Source of the DNA: a bacterium
GTDB lineage: Bacteria; Vulcanimicrobiota; Xenobia; RGZZ01
NCBI GenBank assembly: GCA_021782195.1
Contig: JAJXVI010000136.1
Coordinates: 1-6,868 of the forward strand
DNA length: 6,868 bases
Direction of reading: 5' to 3'
Every line of letters begins with the position of its first letter. Within the stretch, counting starts at the first letter, position 1. Under the pieces are notes generated by a model. The model was not told the DNA's origin. It searched no databases and saw nothing but the letters and a program-made list of their open reading frames with translations. The position numbers and the translations under genes are program-made. Below are positions 1 to 6,024 of the stretch, piece after piece.

Positions 1-2
1 TG

Positions 3-1625
3 CTCGTTGCCAAGGACACGGACAGCCCGTTTCGGTTGCTGGAGTCAAGCTGTCGCATTGCAGAGCCGTCACCCGAACTCGATCGTCTGCTGGCTGACGT
101 TGAACTTCAGAACCGAATTGCATTGACCGGGATGGCGCGGCGCAGACCGGCAGTACTCTCTCCCGGTGAGGGGGCCCTAGCCCTGGATGCGGGAATATCG
201 GAGCCTCTGTTGCGCTGCGGGGTGATGGCCTGTCTGGCAGTTCCGCTGATCGCCCGTCGTCGGATCATCGGTGTCTTGAACTGTTTTACAACGTCGCGTG
301 GCTCCTTTGAGCCGCAGGAGGTCCGGCTCATGCGCAGCTTCGCAGATCAGGCTGCCGCAGCGCTGGAAAATGCTCGATTGCATGAAACGGTGAAGAGACG
401 GCTGCACCAGCTCGGAAGTCTGGTCGAGGTAGCCAAGACCATCACCTCCTCGCTTCGGCTCGACCGTGTGCTTGAGACCGTGACCGACCGGGTCTTGCGG
501 GTCATGAACGCGGACGCTTGCGCAATCATGCTCGCGGAACATCGCACCGGTCGTTTGCGCATGCATACGACGCGCGGTCTGGGGCCCCACCATGCGGAAC
601 GCACGTTTCCGGTGGGGAGCGGCTTTCTTGGTGCGGTTACGCGTGCCGATCATCCCCTTCGTCTTGTCGATGTGAACGGTGGGCCAGACGCGACCCAAGG
701 GGAGAACGACTTTCCAGACGCGGTACGCCGAGACGGTCTGAGGACGATCCTGTCTGCTCCGTTGCTGGTGCGCGGTAGACTTACCGGCGTTCTCAACCTC
801 TATCATCGTGCACGCCGCCGTCACGAAGAGGCGGAAATCAGCCTCCTGAACACCCTTTCCTCGCAGGCTGCGATTGCGATCGAGAATGCCCGTCTGTACG
901 AGGAAAAGAATCAGGTTGCTCGTTTCCTGCGCAGCATTCTGCTTCCTCGTCAGCGCTTGACGCATTCCCGGATTGAGGTGGGGCACCGGTTCATCTCGTC
1001 GTCAGAACTTGCAGGTGATTACTATGACGTCTTCCCGCTCTCGAAAAGCAGGGTGGCCTTCTGCATTGCCGACGTTTCAGGAAAGGGACCGAAGGCCGCC
1101 ATCTACGCGGTTCGAGCCAAGTACATCCTGAAATCGTATGTCCAGGCCGGGTACTCGCCCCGAGAAGTGGTCACCATGCTGAATCGGCTCCTCACGCCTG
1201 AGACCGAGTGCGAGATGTTCATCACGCTGTTCTACGCCGAGGCGGACCTCGTTCGCGGACATCTCGACTATACTTCGGCCGGTCACGAGCCCCCGATTCA
1301 ATGGAACGCTGCGAACCGGAGGATGCGCTTGCTCGAGCCCAGTGACCTCGTGGTGGGGATCGATCGCGACCTGGAATATCTGCAGTGTCGCGTACCTGTG
1401 GGCGGCGGGGATCTTCTGGTTCTTTACACCGACGGTGTTACCGAGGCGCGGCCCCCCGGTGGAGGCGAAATCTTCGGCACGATGCGTTTACAGCAACTGG
1501 TGGAACGTTACTGCGACCTGCCGGCGCGTCAGATTGCCGATCACATCACACGCGAGGTGCATCGTTACGCGGGGCGCAGGTTCAGTGACGACTTCTCGCT
1601 CATGGTGATTCGCCTGCTGCGTTGA
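3..1625 (+). CDS. GAF-GAF-PP2C (SpoIIE/RsbU-type) serine phosphatase, 5' partial
   Basis: The frame is open to the left edge with no stop. The sequence before the first internal TTG (36) already reads like the start of a GAF domain (LVAKDTDSPFRLLESS), so the true start is upstream. In order: the rest of a first GAF domain (to about 375), a short helical linker (about 375-420), a second GAF domain (about 420-905), then a PP2C-like SpoIIE phosphatase domain to the C terminus. Metal-binding signatures are present: AGDYYDVF with Asp at 1017 and 1026, ADVSGKG (Asp at 1071), YTDGVTEAR (Asp at 1431) and SDDFSLMV (Asp at 1587 and 1590). Members of this family dephosphorylate Ser/Thr phosphoproteins, classically STAS anti-anti-sigma factors in partner switching, and GAF domains sense small ligands or redox state. 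All expected acidic residues are retained, so an active enzyme is likely. No STAS or anti-sigma kinase gene is visible, so its target is unknown. No transmembrane segment is seen in this part. Confidence 0.93.
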   Translation, partial: LVAKDTDSPFRLLESSCRIAEPSPELDRLLADVELQNRIALTGMARRRPAVLSPGEGALALDAGISEPLLRCGVMACLAVPLIARRRIIGVLNCFTTSRGSFEPQEVRLMRSFADQAAAALENARLHETVKRRLHQLGSLVEVAKTITSSLRLDRVLETVTDRVLRVMNADACAIMLAEHRTGRLRMHTTRGLGPHHAERTFPVGSGFLGAVTRADHPLRLVDVNGGPDATQGENDFPDAVRRDGLRTILSAPLLVRGRLTGVLNLYHRARRRHEEAEISLLNTLSSQAAIAIENARLYEEKNQVARFLRSILLPRQRLTHSRIEVGHRFISSSELAGDYYDVFPLSKSRVAFCIADVSGKGPKAAIYAVRAKYILKSYVQAGYSPREVVTMLNRLLTPETECEMFITLFYAEADLVRGHLDYTSAGHEPPIQWNAANRRMRLLEPSDLVVGIDRDLEYLQCRVPVGGGDLLVLYTDGVTEARPPGGGEIFGTMRLQQLVERYCDLPARQIADHITREVHRYAGRRFSDDFSLMVIRLLR

Positions 1626-1633
1626 AGGGCACT

Positions 1634-1656
1634 GCGCGCCTGGGACAGTCGCGCGC
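1634..1656 (+). terminator. weak GC hairpin after phosphatase stop
   Basis: The self-complementary hexamer GCGCGC occurs at 1634-1639 and 1651-1656 and can pair across an 11-nt loop, eight bases after the phosphatase stop. There is no T-tract, so this is only a possible transcript end. In GC-rich DNA such short pairings are common by chance. Confidence 0.2.
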
Positions 1657-1727
1657 TTCGGCCCACAAGGTGAGTGCAAGCTGCGGAAATCCTCGCTCCG
1701 TCCTGGTCGCTTGACAGGTTCAACCCG

Positions 1728-1769
1728 CGCCGTCCCCTCGCGAGCTGCCCCCCCCGCCGTCCCCTCGCG
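1728..1769. repeat. 15-bp direct repeat pair
   Basis: The 15-mer CGCCGTCCCCTCGCG occurs exactly at 1728-1742 and again at 1755-1769, 27 bases apart start to start. It lies in the gap upstream of the WD-like gene. The spacing is close to 2.5 helical turns, so it could be a pair of protein-binding half-sites or a decayed tandem duplication. The sequence alone does not decide. Confidence 0.55.
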
Positions 1770-1931
1770 CGATCCCCGGGGACGCACGCCGGGTGGCGTC
1801 CTCGGGAGCCCTTCGTGCGCTCCCGCGCGTCGCTTGCGCGTGAAGGCCACGGAGCGAAGGAGCGGGGACTGGCGATACCCCTTCCCATCGGCTGCAGGAA
1901 GGCGTCCTGGCGCGTGCCGAAGCGACCTTGC

Positions 1932-3107
1932 GTGAAGTGCCGTCTTGTATTGCTATGTCTCCTTTTTCTCATTTCTTTCGAGTGTGCTGCGCGCGCTCAC
2001 GGTGGCGAGGCCACCTGGAAGGAACTCTCACCGATTCATCCCAACAAGCGGACGCCATTCTCGTTGTTGTGGGCTCCGGGGGGCGAAAAACTGATATCTC
2101 TCGTGCCCGCGGCGTGGTATGACCGTGTGGACCGGCGCTTCAGGGAGTGGCCGGATCAGGTCGATGTCATCGACCTTGCCCGCGGGCGAGTGCTCAAGCG
2201 CCTCCACAACCAGGGTCAGGATCTGGTTGCGGCGGCGTGGATGCCTGACGGCCGCCTGGGCGTCGTGTTCAATGAGCGCGGGGGATCGCAGAAATTTTCG
2301 ACGTGGGATCCGACGACGTGGAAACGAGCGTCCCTGCGAACGCTCTATGTGCCCCATCAGGGTCCCGGAGGAAGCATCGAGCACAGTGGCGCCGTTGGGA
2401 AGTTCAGCCCGGACGGTACCCTCTTTGTTGGACACTACGGTCACTGGCAGGGGCGGGTCGTTCCACCGCTCCGATACGTGTGCACCACGATTGTCTGGCG
2501 CACGTCGGACTGGTCGGTGGCGGGTACCTGGATGCGACTGCGCGGTGGGGACAGTCCATTTCTCGGATTTGTGGGAGGCGATCATCTGCTCGCCGACAGT
2601 CCGACGGTGCTACCGAACCTGGAGGCGGATGTGCGTTACAGCACGATCGAGACCGTGAGCAGGCTGACACTACCGTATTATCGACTGTCGCACGGGAAGG
2701 CGACGCAGGAGGCCCAGGTGAGTCTGTGGGGCCCGATCTCCGCACACGCGTGGTCGGCCGACGGACGCATGCTCGCCACGGGCGTCATCAACAACCGCAA
2801 CGGTTCCCTCTTTGTTCGCAGGGTTCGAATGGCACCTTTTGCTTCGCGCCGGGTGCTTGACGACACTGCGCGTCTGTCTGCGGACCGGCACTACACCGCA
2901 GTGGCATTCTCTCCGGACGGGCGCTGGCTGGCTGCCGGTCTCAGTGACGGACAGGTTCGGATGTGGCGCACAGCGACGTGGGAACCGGCAAGAGAAACGG
3001 TCCGCCACAGGTTCGGTGTCAGTCTGCTTTCCTTTGCCCCGGACAGTCACCTTCTGGTCGCGGCCTACGACGACGGTCGCCTGCGACGCTGGCGGCTCGG
3101 ACCGTGA
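1932..3107 (+). CDS. exported WD40-like beta-propeller repeat protein
   Basis: The protein has 391 residues from the GTG at 1932. This start was chosen because it gives a well-formed Sec signal peptide: a basic n-region (MKCR), a hydrophobic core (LVLLCLLFLISF) and an ARA-HG signal peptidase I site near residue 22. Upstream in-frame starts exist, as far back as 1674, but would bury this signal behind 86 residues of low-quality sequence. No clear Shine-Dalgarno sequence precedes it. The mature part has degenerate WD-type blades with repeated SPDG/ADG turns and W-R/W-D strands: AAWMPDGRL, KFSPDGTLF with IVWRTSDW, AWSADGRMLATG, AFSPDGRWLAAG with VRMWRTATW, and SFAPDSHLLVAA with LRRWRL. The last two blades are the best. 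Such propellers are protein-interaction scaffolds in the periplasm or outside the cell, with no catalytic residues expected. The partner is unknown. The gene is a same-strand neighbour of the GAF phosphatase, but the 306-base gap argues against a tight operon. Confidence 0.82.
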   Translation: MKCRLVLLCLLFLISFECAARAHGGEATWKELSPIHPNKRTPFSLLWAPGGEKLISLVPAAWYDRVDRRFREWPDQVDVIDLARGRVLKRLHNQGQDLVAAAWMPDGRLGVVFNERGGSQKFSTWDPTTWKRASLRTLYVPHQGPGGSIEHSGAVGKFSPDGTLFVGHYGHWQGRVVPPLRYVCTTIVWRTSDWSVAGTWMRLRGGDSPFLGFVGGDHLLADSPTVLPNLEADVRYSTIETVSRLTLPYYRLSHGKATQEAQVSLWGPISAHAWSADGRMLATGVINNRNGSLFVRRVRMAPFASRRVLDDTARLSADRHYTAVAFSPDGRWLAAGLSDGQVRMWRTATWEPARETVRHRFGVSLLSFAPDSHLLVAAYDDGRLRRWRLGP

Positions 3108-3138
3108 CCGGCCGGCGCGCGCGAGCCGCCAGCGTCGC
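3083..3138 (+). terminator. 17-bp perfect inverted repeat spanning the WD-like gene stop
   Basis: The left arm GCGACGCTGGCGGCTCG (3083-3099) is the exact reverse complement of 3122-3138, with a 22-nt loop holding the stop codon. A second pairing, CCGTGACCG (3102-3110) with CGGTCACGG (3144-3152), is mutually awkward with it. The left arm encodes the last residues of the propeller (RRWRL). The long GC stem between convergent genes suggests a transcription end or 3' protective hairpin that works on either strand. No T-tract follows, so it is not a textbook intrinsic terminator. Confidence 0.6.
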
Positions 3139-3175
3139 GCCAACGGTCACGGCTGCTCCGGCAGCGTCTTGGCGC
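3137..3175 (-). terminator. compound hairpin abutting the acetyltransferase stop
   Basis: An outer stem GCGCCAA/TTGGCGC (3137-3143 with 3169-3175) encloses an inner stem GCTGC/GCAGC (3152-3156 with 3161-3165). The inner loop is TCCG on the + strand, a UNCG-type tetraloop if transcribed from +. The outer stem touches the stop codon of the - strand gene. With the neighbouring 17-bp repeat it fills the whole 68-base gap between convergent genes, as expected for a bidirectional transcript end. Confidence 0.45.
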
Positions 3176-4162
3176 TTACAGGTGAAGCGTGCGGGTCCGG
3201 TATTCCTTCCAGGGCTTGAAGCCTGCGGCGCCATAGAATTTCAGCAGGGCCGTCTCGTCCACCACCATCTGTGCCACGCCTCGGGTCCGCAGTCGGTCGA
3301 TTGCGGCGCACAGGAGGGCGAAACCAAGGCCGGTGTTGCGCACATCGGGCGAGATGCCCATCGGGCCAAGTCCACCCCAGGGCGCCGACATGGCTCCCCT
3401 CCAGTAGATGCTCGGACCGAGCCGCTGCGACCCGTTGTGGTAGGTGTGCGCGAAGCCAACAACACGATTGCCGATGGTGATCAGCAGAATGTCCTGTGGC
3501 GATCTCTCCTGCTCCAGACGCAACTGTGTTTCGTAGAGCATGCGTCCGGGGAAGGTCCGGGATAGAAAATCCATCAGGGCCTGGGTCGTGTGGGCCGTGC
3601 AGGGGGCAATACGAAAACTCGGGTTGCGCACGTAGATGCGCTCCACGGTCGGGGGCTGAGTGAAGCCACGAAGGTCCAGTTGCAGATCGTAACAGGGGGA
3701 GTCTGCGGGTATCCAGCGATGGTGTTCAAAAAAGGCCTCTGCTGCAACGTGGCTGGTCGGCACTCCCGGAAAGAAATGTCCGGGGTCGCCACCGACGTGG
3801 ACGTCCCGAACCCCGCGGGTGCGCAACCACAGGTGGGCCTGTTCGAGAAGGCGCGTGCCGAGTCCGCGGCGCTGATGGTCTGGCGCTACGGCAATTGCGC
3901 TGATCCAGCCCTGCTCAGGGGTGCGAGGGGCGTACGCAATGGGGACCGAGAGCGCACGGGCTGCGACCAGTCCGCAGATGTTCCCGCCACTCTCCGCAAG
4001 AAATACGCCACCCGGGTCAAACTGCGGATCGTCATCCTGGTTCTGGCGCCAGAGGCGCAGGTCCAGTGGAAATTGATTGCCCATGGCGCGATTCCAGAGG
4101 GAAACGACCCGCTCTCCATCGGCCTGATAACCGCGATAGGGACGAAGGTCAACCTTGTTCAA
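3176..4162 (-). CDS. tandem GNAT-domain N-acetyltransferase
   Basis: The protein has 328 residues from a TTG at 4162-4160. The start was chosen because it overlaps the pssA stop as TTGA, and homologous-looking sequence (MNKVDLRPYRGYQADGERV) begins there. The open frame extends upstream only as an antisense-like shadow inside pssA. Two GNAT folds follow each other. The N-terminal domain (about 5-165) has the acetyl-CoA loop in ISAIAVAPDHQRRGLG with Q/R-x-x-G-x-G at 97-102. The C-terminal domain (about 180-328) has GISPDVRNTGLG with the same motif at 275-280, then the FYGAAGF signature at 309-315. A conserved-looking GGDPGHFFPGVP stretch joins the fold of the first domain. Both cofactor loops look intact. 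The family transfers an acyl group from acyl-CoA to an amine, but the acceptor cannot be read from sequence. It is the last gene of the psd-pssA operon, and no strong Shine-Dalgarno precedes it, consistent with translational coupling. Confidence 0.9.
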   Translation of the reverse strand: MNKVDLRPYRGYQADGERVVSLWNRAMGNQFPLDLRLWRQNQDDDPQFDPGGVFLAESGGNICGLVAARALSVPIAYAPRTPEQGWISAIAVAPDHQRRGLGTRLLEQAHLWLRTRGVRDVHVGGDPGHFFPGVPTSHVAAEAFFEHHRWIPADSPCYDLQLDLRGFTQPPTVERIYVRNPSFRIAPCTAHTTQALMDFLSRTFPGRMLYETQLRLEQERSPQDILLITIGNRVVGFAHTYHNGSQRLGPSIYWRGAMSAPWGGLGPMGISPDVRNTGLGFALLCAAIDRLRTRGVAQMVVDETALLKFYGAAGFKPWKEYRTRTLHL

Positions 4163-4887
4163 TCGACTGCGGAGCGGGCTTCCCGGAGGGCGCGCATGCG
4201 GCCGACAAGCGGGCCAGCTGCGGCAAGCACGAAGTTCAGGATGGTGTAGGGGACGGTAAAGCCCAGCGTGGCCAGCGGGAGCGAGTGCGTGACCGCAAGT
4301 ACTGCCAGGGAGATTGCTGCCAGCGTGAGCGGGAGCCCCTTCTTCGGTCCGACAAAGGAGACCTTGAGGAACGGGATATCGCTGATCATGAGCAGACCGA
4401 GGATTACAGGGGCCAGCGCAAACCAGTGGATGTTGCCGGAGTGCTTCCAAACGTGGCTTTCAGAGATAACAAGACTGAAGGCCGCAAGGCTGAGCCCGGC
4501 AATCGGTATCGGCATTCCCTTGAACACCTTGCCCTGAGAGACCGGATCGTATCGGGCGAGTCGGGCCGCACCGCACACGAGATAGAGGCCGCAGGCGACG
4601 AGAAGTCCGACTTCCCACTCCTTGCTCATCGACAGGGCAAAGAACATGGGGGCGGTGCCAAACGAGATGAGGTCGGCAAGCGAGTCCAGGCGCTCTCCAA
4701 AGGCCGAAGTGAGGTTGCCTCGTCGTGCCAGGTAGCCGTCAAGAAAATCGCAACCAAAGGCGATGAGCAGTGCTGCGAGAGCCCACGAGTCCATCGTGTT
4801 GATCGCCATCTTGTGCATCATCATGGCGTAGAAGCCGCAGCACAGGTTCATCATTGTGAAGATGCAGGCGATGTTTGCAGTCCACAC
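4159..4887 (-). CDS. pssA: CDP-diacylglycerol-serine O-phosphatidyltransferase
   Basis: The enzyme makes phosphatidylserine from CDP-diacylglycerol and L-serine at the inner membrane, the step before phosphatidylethanolamine. From the GTG at 4887 it has 242 residues, near the usual length for the type II (multi-pass, Bacillus-like) enzyme. The CDP-alcohol phosphotransferase signature D-G-x2-A-R-x8-G-x3-D-x3-D is perfect: D50 G51, A54 R55, G64, D68, D72, with the extra D47. The N-terminal NxxCGFYA segment (14-21) and several hydrophobic helices to the C terminus fit the family. The start is one base after the psd stop, with GAGG about 13 nt upstream. An alternative TTG at 4908 would add seven residues and overlap psd by 20 bases but has no ribosome-binding site. 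Its stop overlaps the acetyltransferase start. Function is certain at family level. Serine as acceptor, rather than inositol or glycerol phosphate, is supported by adjacency to psd. Confidence 0.94.
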   Translation of the reverse strand: MWTANIACIFTMMNLCCGFYAMMMHKMAINTMDSWALAALLIAFGCDFLDGYLARRGNLTSAFGERLDSLADLISFGTAPMFFALSMSKEWEVGLLVACGLYLVCGAARLARYDPVSQGKVFKGMPIPIAGLSLAAFSLVISESHVWKHSGNIHWFALAPVILGLLMISDIPFLKVSFVGPKKGLPLTLAAISLAVLAVTHSLPLATLGFTVPYTILNFVLAAAGPLVGRMRALREARSAVD

Positions 4888-4888
4888 G

Positions 4889-5491
4889 TCAGATTCGATA
4901 CCTCGCAATCAGGGTCTGTCCGGCGCGTACGCGTTGACCCTCCTTGACCAGAATGTTTGCCTGTCCAGCCGGAAGATATACGTCCGTTCGAGAGCCAAAC
5001 CGGATCATGCCGAGTCGGTCGCCTGCTTCAACGGTGTCGCCGGTCTTGCACCACTGAACGCTGCGACGTGCCAGGACGCCACTGATCTGCGCCATTGCGA
5101 CGGGTCCGCGTGGGGTTTCCAGCGCCAGCAGGTCCTTGCAGTTGTTCTCGCTGCGCAGGAACGCCGGAGCAAAACGTCCGGGAACCTTGCGGACTGCCAC
5201 AAAGCGACCAGAGACGGGCCATCGATTGACGTGCACGTCGAACAGCGACAGAAAAACGGCGATGCGATCAGCTTCACCCTGTATCCACCAGGGTTCCACG
5301 ACACGGTCGATTCCGAGCACGAATCCGTCTGCGGCCGATACGACCTCGTTGGTTTCAGCCTCGATGCGGACGTCCGGGTCGCGGAAGAAGGCCGCACTGG
5401 CGAGGGCCGTCGCCGCGCCGGCAAAAGAAAGAAACTTTGAACGGCGTGCAAACAACGCGCTTACGGCCAGGCCGCTGAGCACGATTGGCAA
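4889..5491 (-). CDS. psd: phosphatidylserine decarboxylase, short form
   Basis: The enzyme decarboxylates phosphatidylserine to phosphatidylethanolamine using a pyruvoyl cofactor formed by self-cleavage. From the TTG at 5491 it has 200 residues, near the short-form Psd of about 210-220 seen in many bacteria and archaea. A hydrophobic N terminus (about 1-35) anchors it, followed by FFRDPDVRI, SAADG (D55), LSLFDVHVNRWPVSG (H87), and the cleavage site RFGSRTDVYLP with Gly166-Ser167. This gives the Asp-His-Ser set used for autoprocessing. It heads an operon with pssA one base downstream. The start is uncertain: AGGAAGGG sits directly before the TTG (too close) but about 9 nt from a GTG at 5482. 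The in-frame codons just upstream also spell a family-like WQEGLPI, although no ATG, GTG or TTG occurs there before the stop at 5615-5617. Confidence 0.93.
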   Translation of the reverse strand: MPIVLSGLAVSALFARRSKFLSFAGAATALASAAFFRDPDVRIEAETNEVVSAADGFVLGIDRVVEPWWIQGEADRIAVFLSLFDVHVNRWPVSGRFVAVRKVPGRFAPAFLRSENNCKDLLALETPRGPVAMAQISGVLARRSVQWCKTGDTVEAGDRLGMIRFGSRTDVYLPAGQANILVKEGQRVRAGQTLIARYRI

Positions 5492-5496
5492 CCCTT

Positions 5497-5520
5497 CCTG
5501 CCACGCTCTACGCTGGCAGG
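5497..5520 (-). promoter_or_regulatory. hairpin overlapping the psd ribosome-binding site
   Basis: Read on the - strand, CCTGCCA (5520-5514) pairs with TGGCAGG (5503-5497) across a 10-nt loop. The second arm shares its final AGG with the AGGAAGGG Shine-Dalgarno of psd. If it forms in the mRNA it would hide part of the ribosome-binding site. The stem is only 7 bp, so control of translation is a suggestion. Confidence 0.35.
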
Positions 5521-5671
5521 GCGTGGCGGCAGGTCGTGTCTTGGAGGTTTCTTGGGCGGGAATGGACGTTACCCCCGTTTCACAGCACGCGCTCTGGTCG
5601 CAAGCCGTGAGATATCAGTAGGAACTTGCTTGCACTATTCGCGACATTCGACGGACATCCTGTTTGTGGCA

Positions 5672-5700
5672 ATCATCCCCTGCTTCGTTGCCCGTGTCAA
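5672..5700 (-). promoter_or_regulatory. sigma70-like promoter for psd-pssA-GNAT
   Basis: On the - strand, a perfect -35 TTGACA lies at 5700-5695. A 17-bp spacer leads to GATGAT at 5677-5672, which matches TATAAT at four of six positions. Transcription would begin near 5665 and leave an untranslated leader of about 175 nt before psd. It is the best promoter-like match found by eye in the 5492-6024 gap. Confidence 0.5.
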
Positions 5701-5880
5701 ATTCGAGCCCACGACAGACAGGCTGATGGGAGAGAGGTGTGGAAGCATAACCGTTGAACGAACTCTCGCCGGTTGCGATTTCTGGTTGCCTGGGTACGTA
5801 AGTCATCGACGGTGAGACGTGGCGCCGGTTCCTGGTGACCGCCGTCGCTGTGGAAGGCAGGTTCGTCTCCCTGGAGTGCC

Positions 5881-6018
5881 ATGGGATCAGTTCGGTCAGA
5901 CTCCTGGAGCTTCACGTTCGCATCCAGGGCGCTCGCCCGGCTGATTGCCGTGCCGCCTTCGGGCTACTGGCGTGCAATTCCGGAGTCAGGCTCCGGATCT
6001 GACATTCGAAGCAGGTAG
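5881..6018 (+). CDS. possible 45-residue upstream ORF
   Basis: An ATG at 5881 with GGAG four bases upstream opens a frame of 45 codons ending in TAG at 6016-6018, six bases before the TTG of the DedA gene and in the same frame. The product begins MGSVRSDSWSFTFASRALAR and resembles no family I know. It has no membrane segment or signal peptide and is moderately Ser/Arg-rich. It could be a leader peptide that couples translation to the membrane protein, or simply chance. The strong start signal compared with the TTG downstream is the main argument for it. Confidence 0.3.
   Translation: MGSVRSDSWSFTFASRALARLIAVPPSGYWRAIPESGSGSDIRSR
5979..5997 (+). promoter_or_regulatory. small hairpin before the DedA gene
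   Basis: TCCGGAG (5979-5985) and CTCCGGA (5991-5997) form a 7-bp perfect stem with a 5-nt loop, ending 27 bases before the TTG start. It could affect mRNA structure or bind a regulator. There is no T-run to make it a terminator or attenuator. Confidence 0.3.
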
Positions 6019-6024
6019 AGTGGT

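Larger units (their letters stand above)
1626..1931 (+). other. GC-rich, hairpin-rich intergenic leader
   Basis: About 300 bases separate the phosphatase stop from the chosen start of the WD-like gene. The WD-like reading frame stays open back to about 1674, but that upstream translation is Arg/Pro-rich and lacks domain character, so I treat it as non-coding. Two further stems are visible: GGACGC/GCGTCC (1780-1785 with 1796-1801) and CGGGAGC/GCTCCCG (1803-1809 with 1819-1825). A TTGACA at 1711-1716 has no acceptable -10 at 16-18 bp. I see no RNA gene that I can name. Confidence 0.4.
5492..6024. other. divergent intergenic region between psd and the DedA gene
   Basis: About 530 bases lie between the two divergent genes. 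The left half carries the psd promoter candidate and leader. The right part carries a possible small ORF and a short hairpin before the DedA gene. Small frames at 5552-5815 (+) and 5697-5915 (-) overlap each other and the promoter and show no domain features. No good + strand promoter for the DedA gene was found by eye. Confidence 0.4.

Noticed and set aside
177..986. 269-codon open frame on the - strand inside the phosphatase
   Set aside because: It is antisense to a clear GAF-GAF coding frame, has no domain character, and is a typical GC-rich codon shadow.
1711..1739. TTGACA considered as a promoter for the WD-like gene
   Set aside because: No AT-containing -10 lies 16-18 bp downstream; the region is nearly pure G and C.
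1674..1931. N-terminal extension of the WD-like protein to 1674
   Set aside because: It would place 86 low-complexity Arg/Pro-rich residues before a well-formed signal peptide.
4163..4450. N-terminal extension of the acetyltransferase frame to 4450
   Set aside because: It lies inside pssA in another frame, reads as Pro/Arg/His-rich shadow, and the TTGA overlap gives a better start.
4066..4947. 293-codon open frame on the + strand over pssA
   Set aside because: It is charged, featureless sequence antisense to a protein with a perfect catalytic signature.
5552..5815. 87-codon + strand frame in the divergent gap
   Set aside because: It overlaps the psd promoter and leader antisense, has a TTG start and shows no domain features.
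5697..5915. 72-codon - strand frame in the divergent gap
   Set aside because: It has no family resemblance, is low in hydrophobic periodicity, and ends within the psd -35 element.
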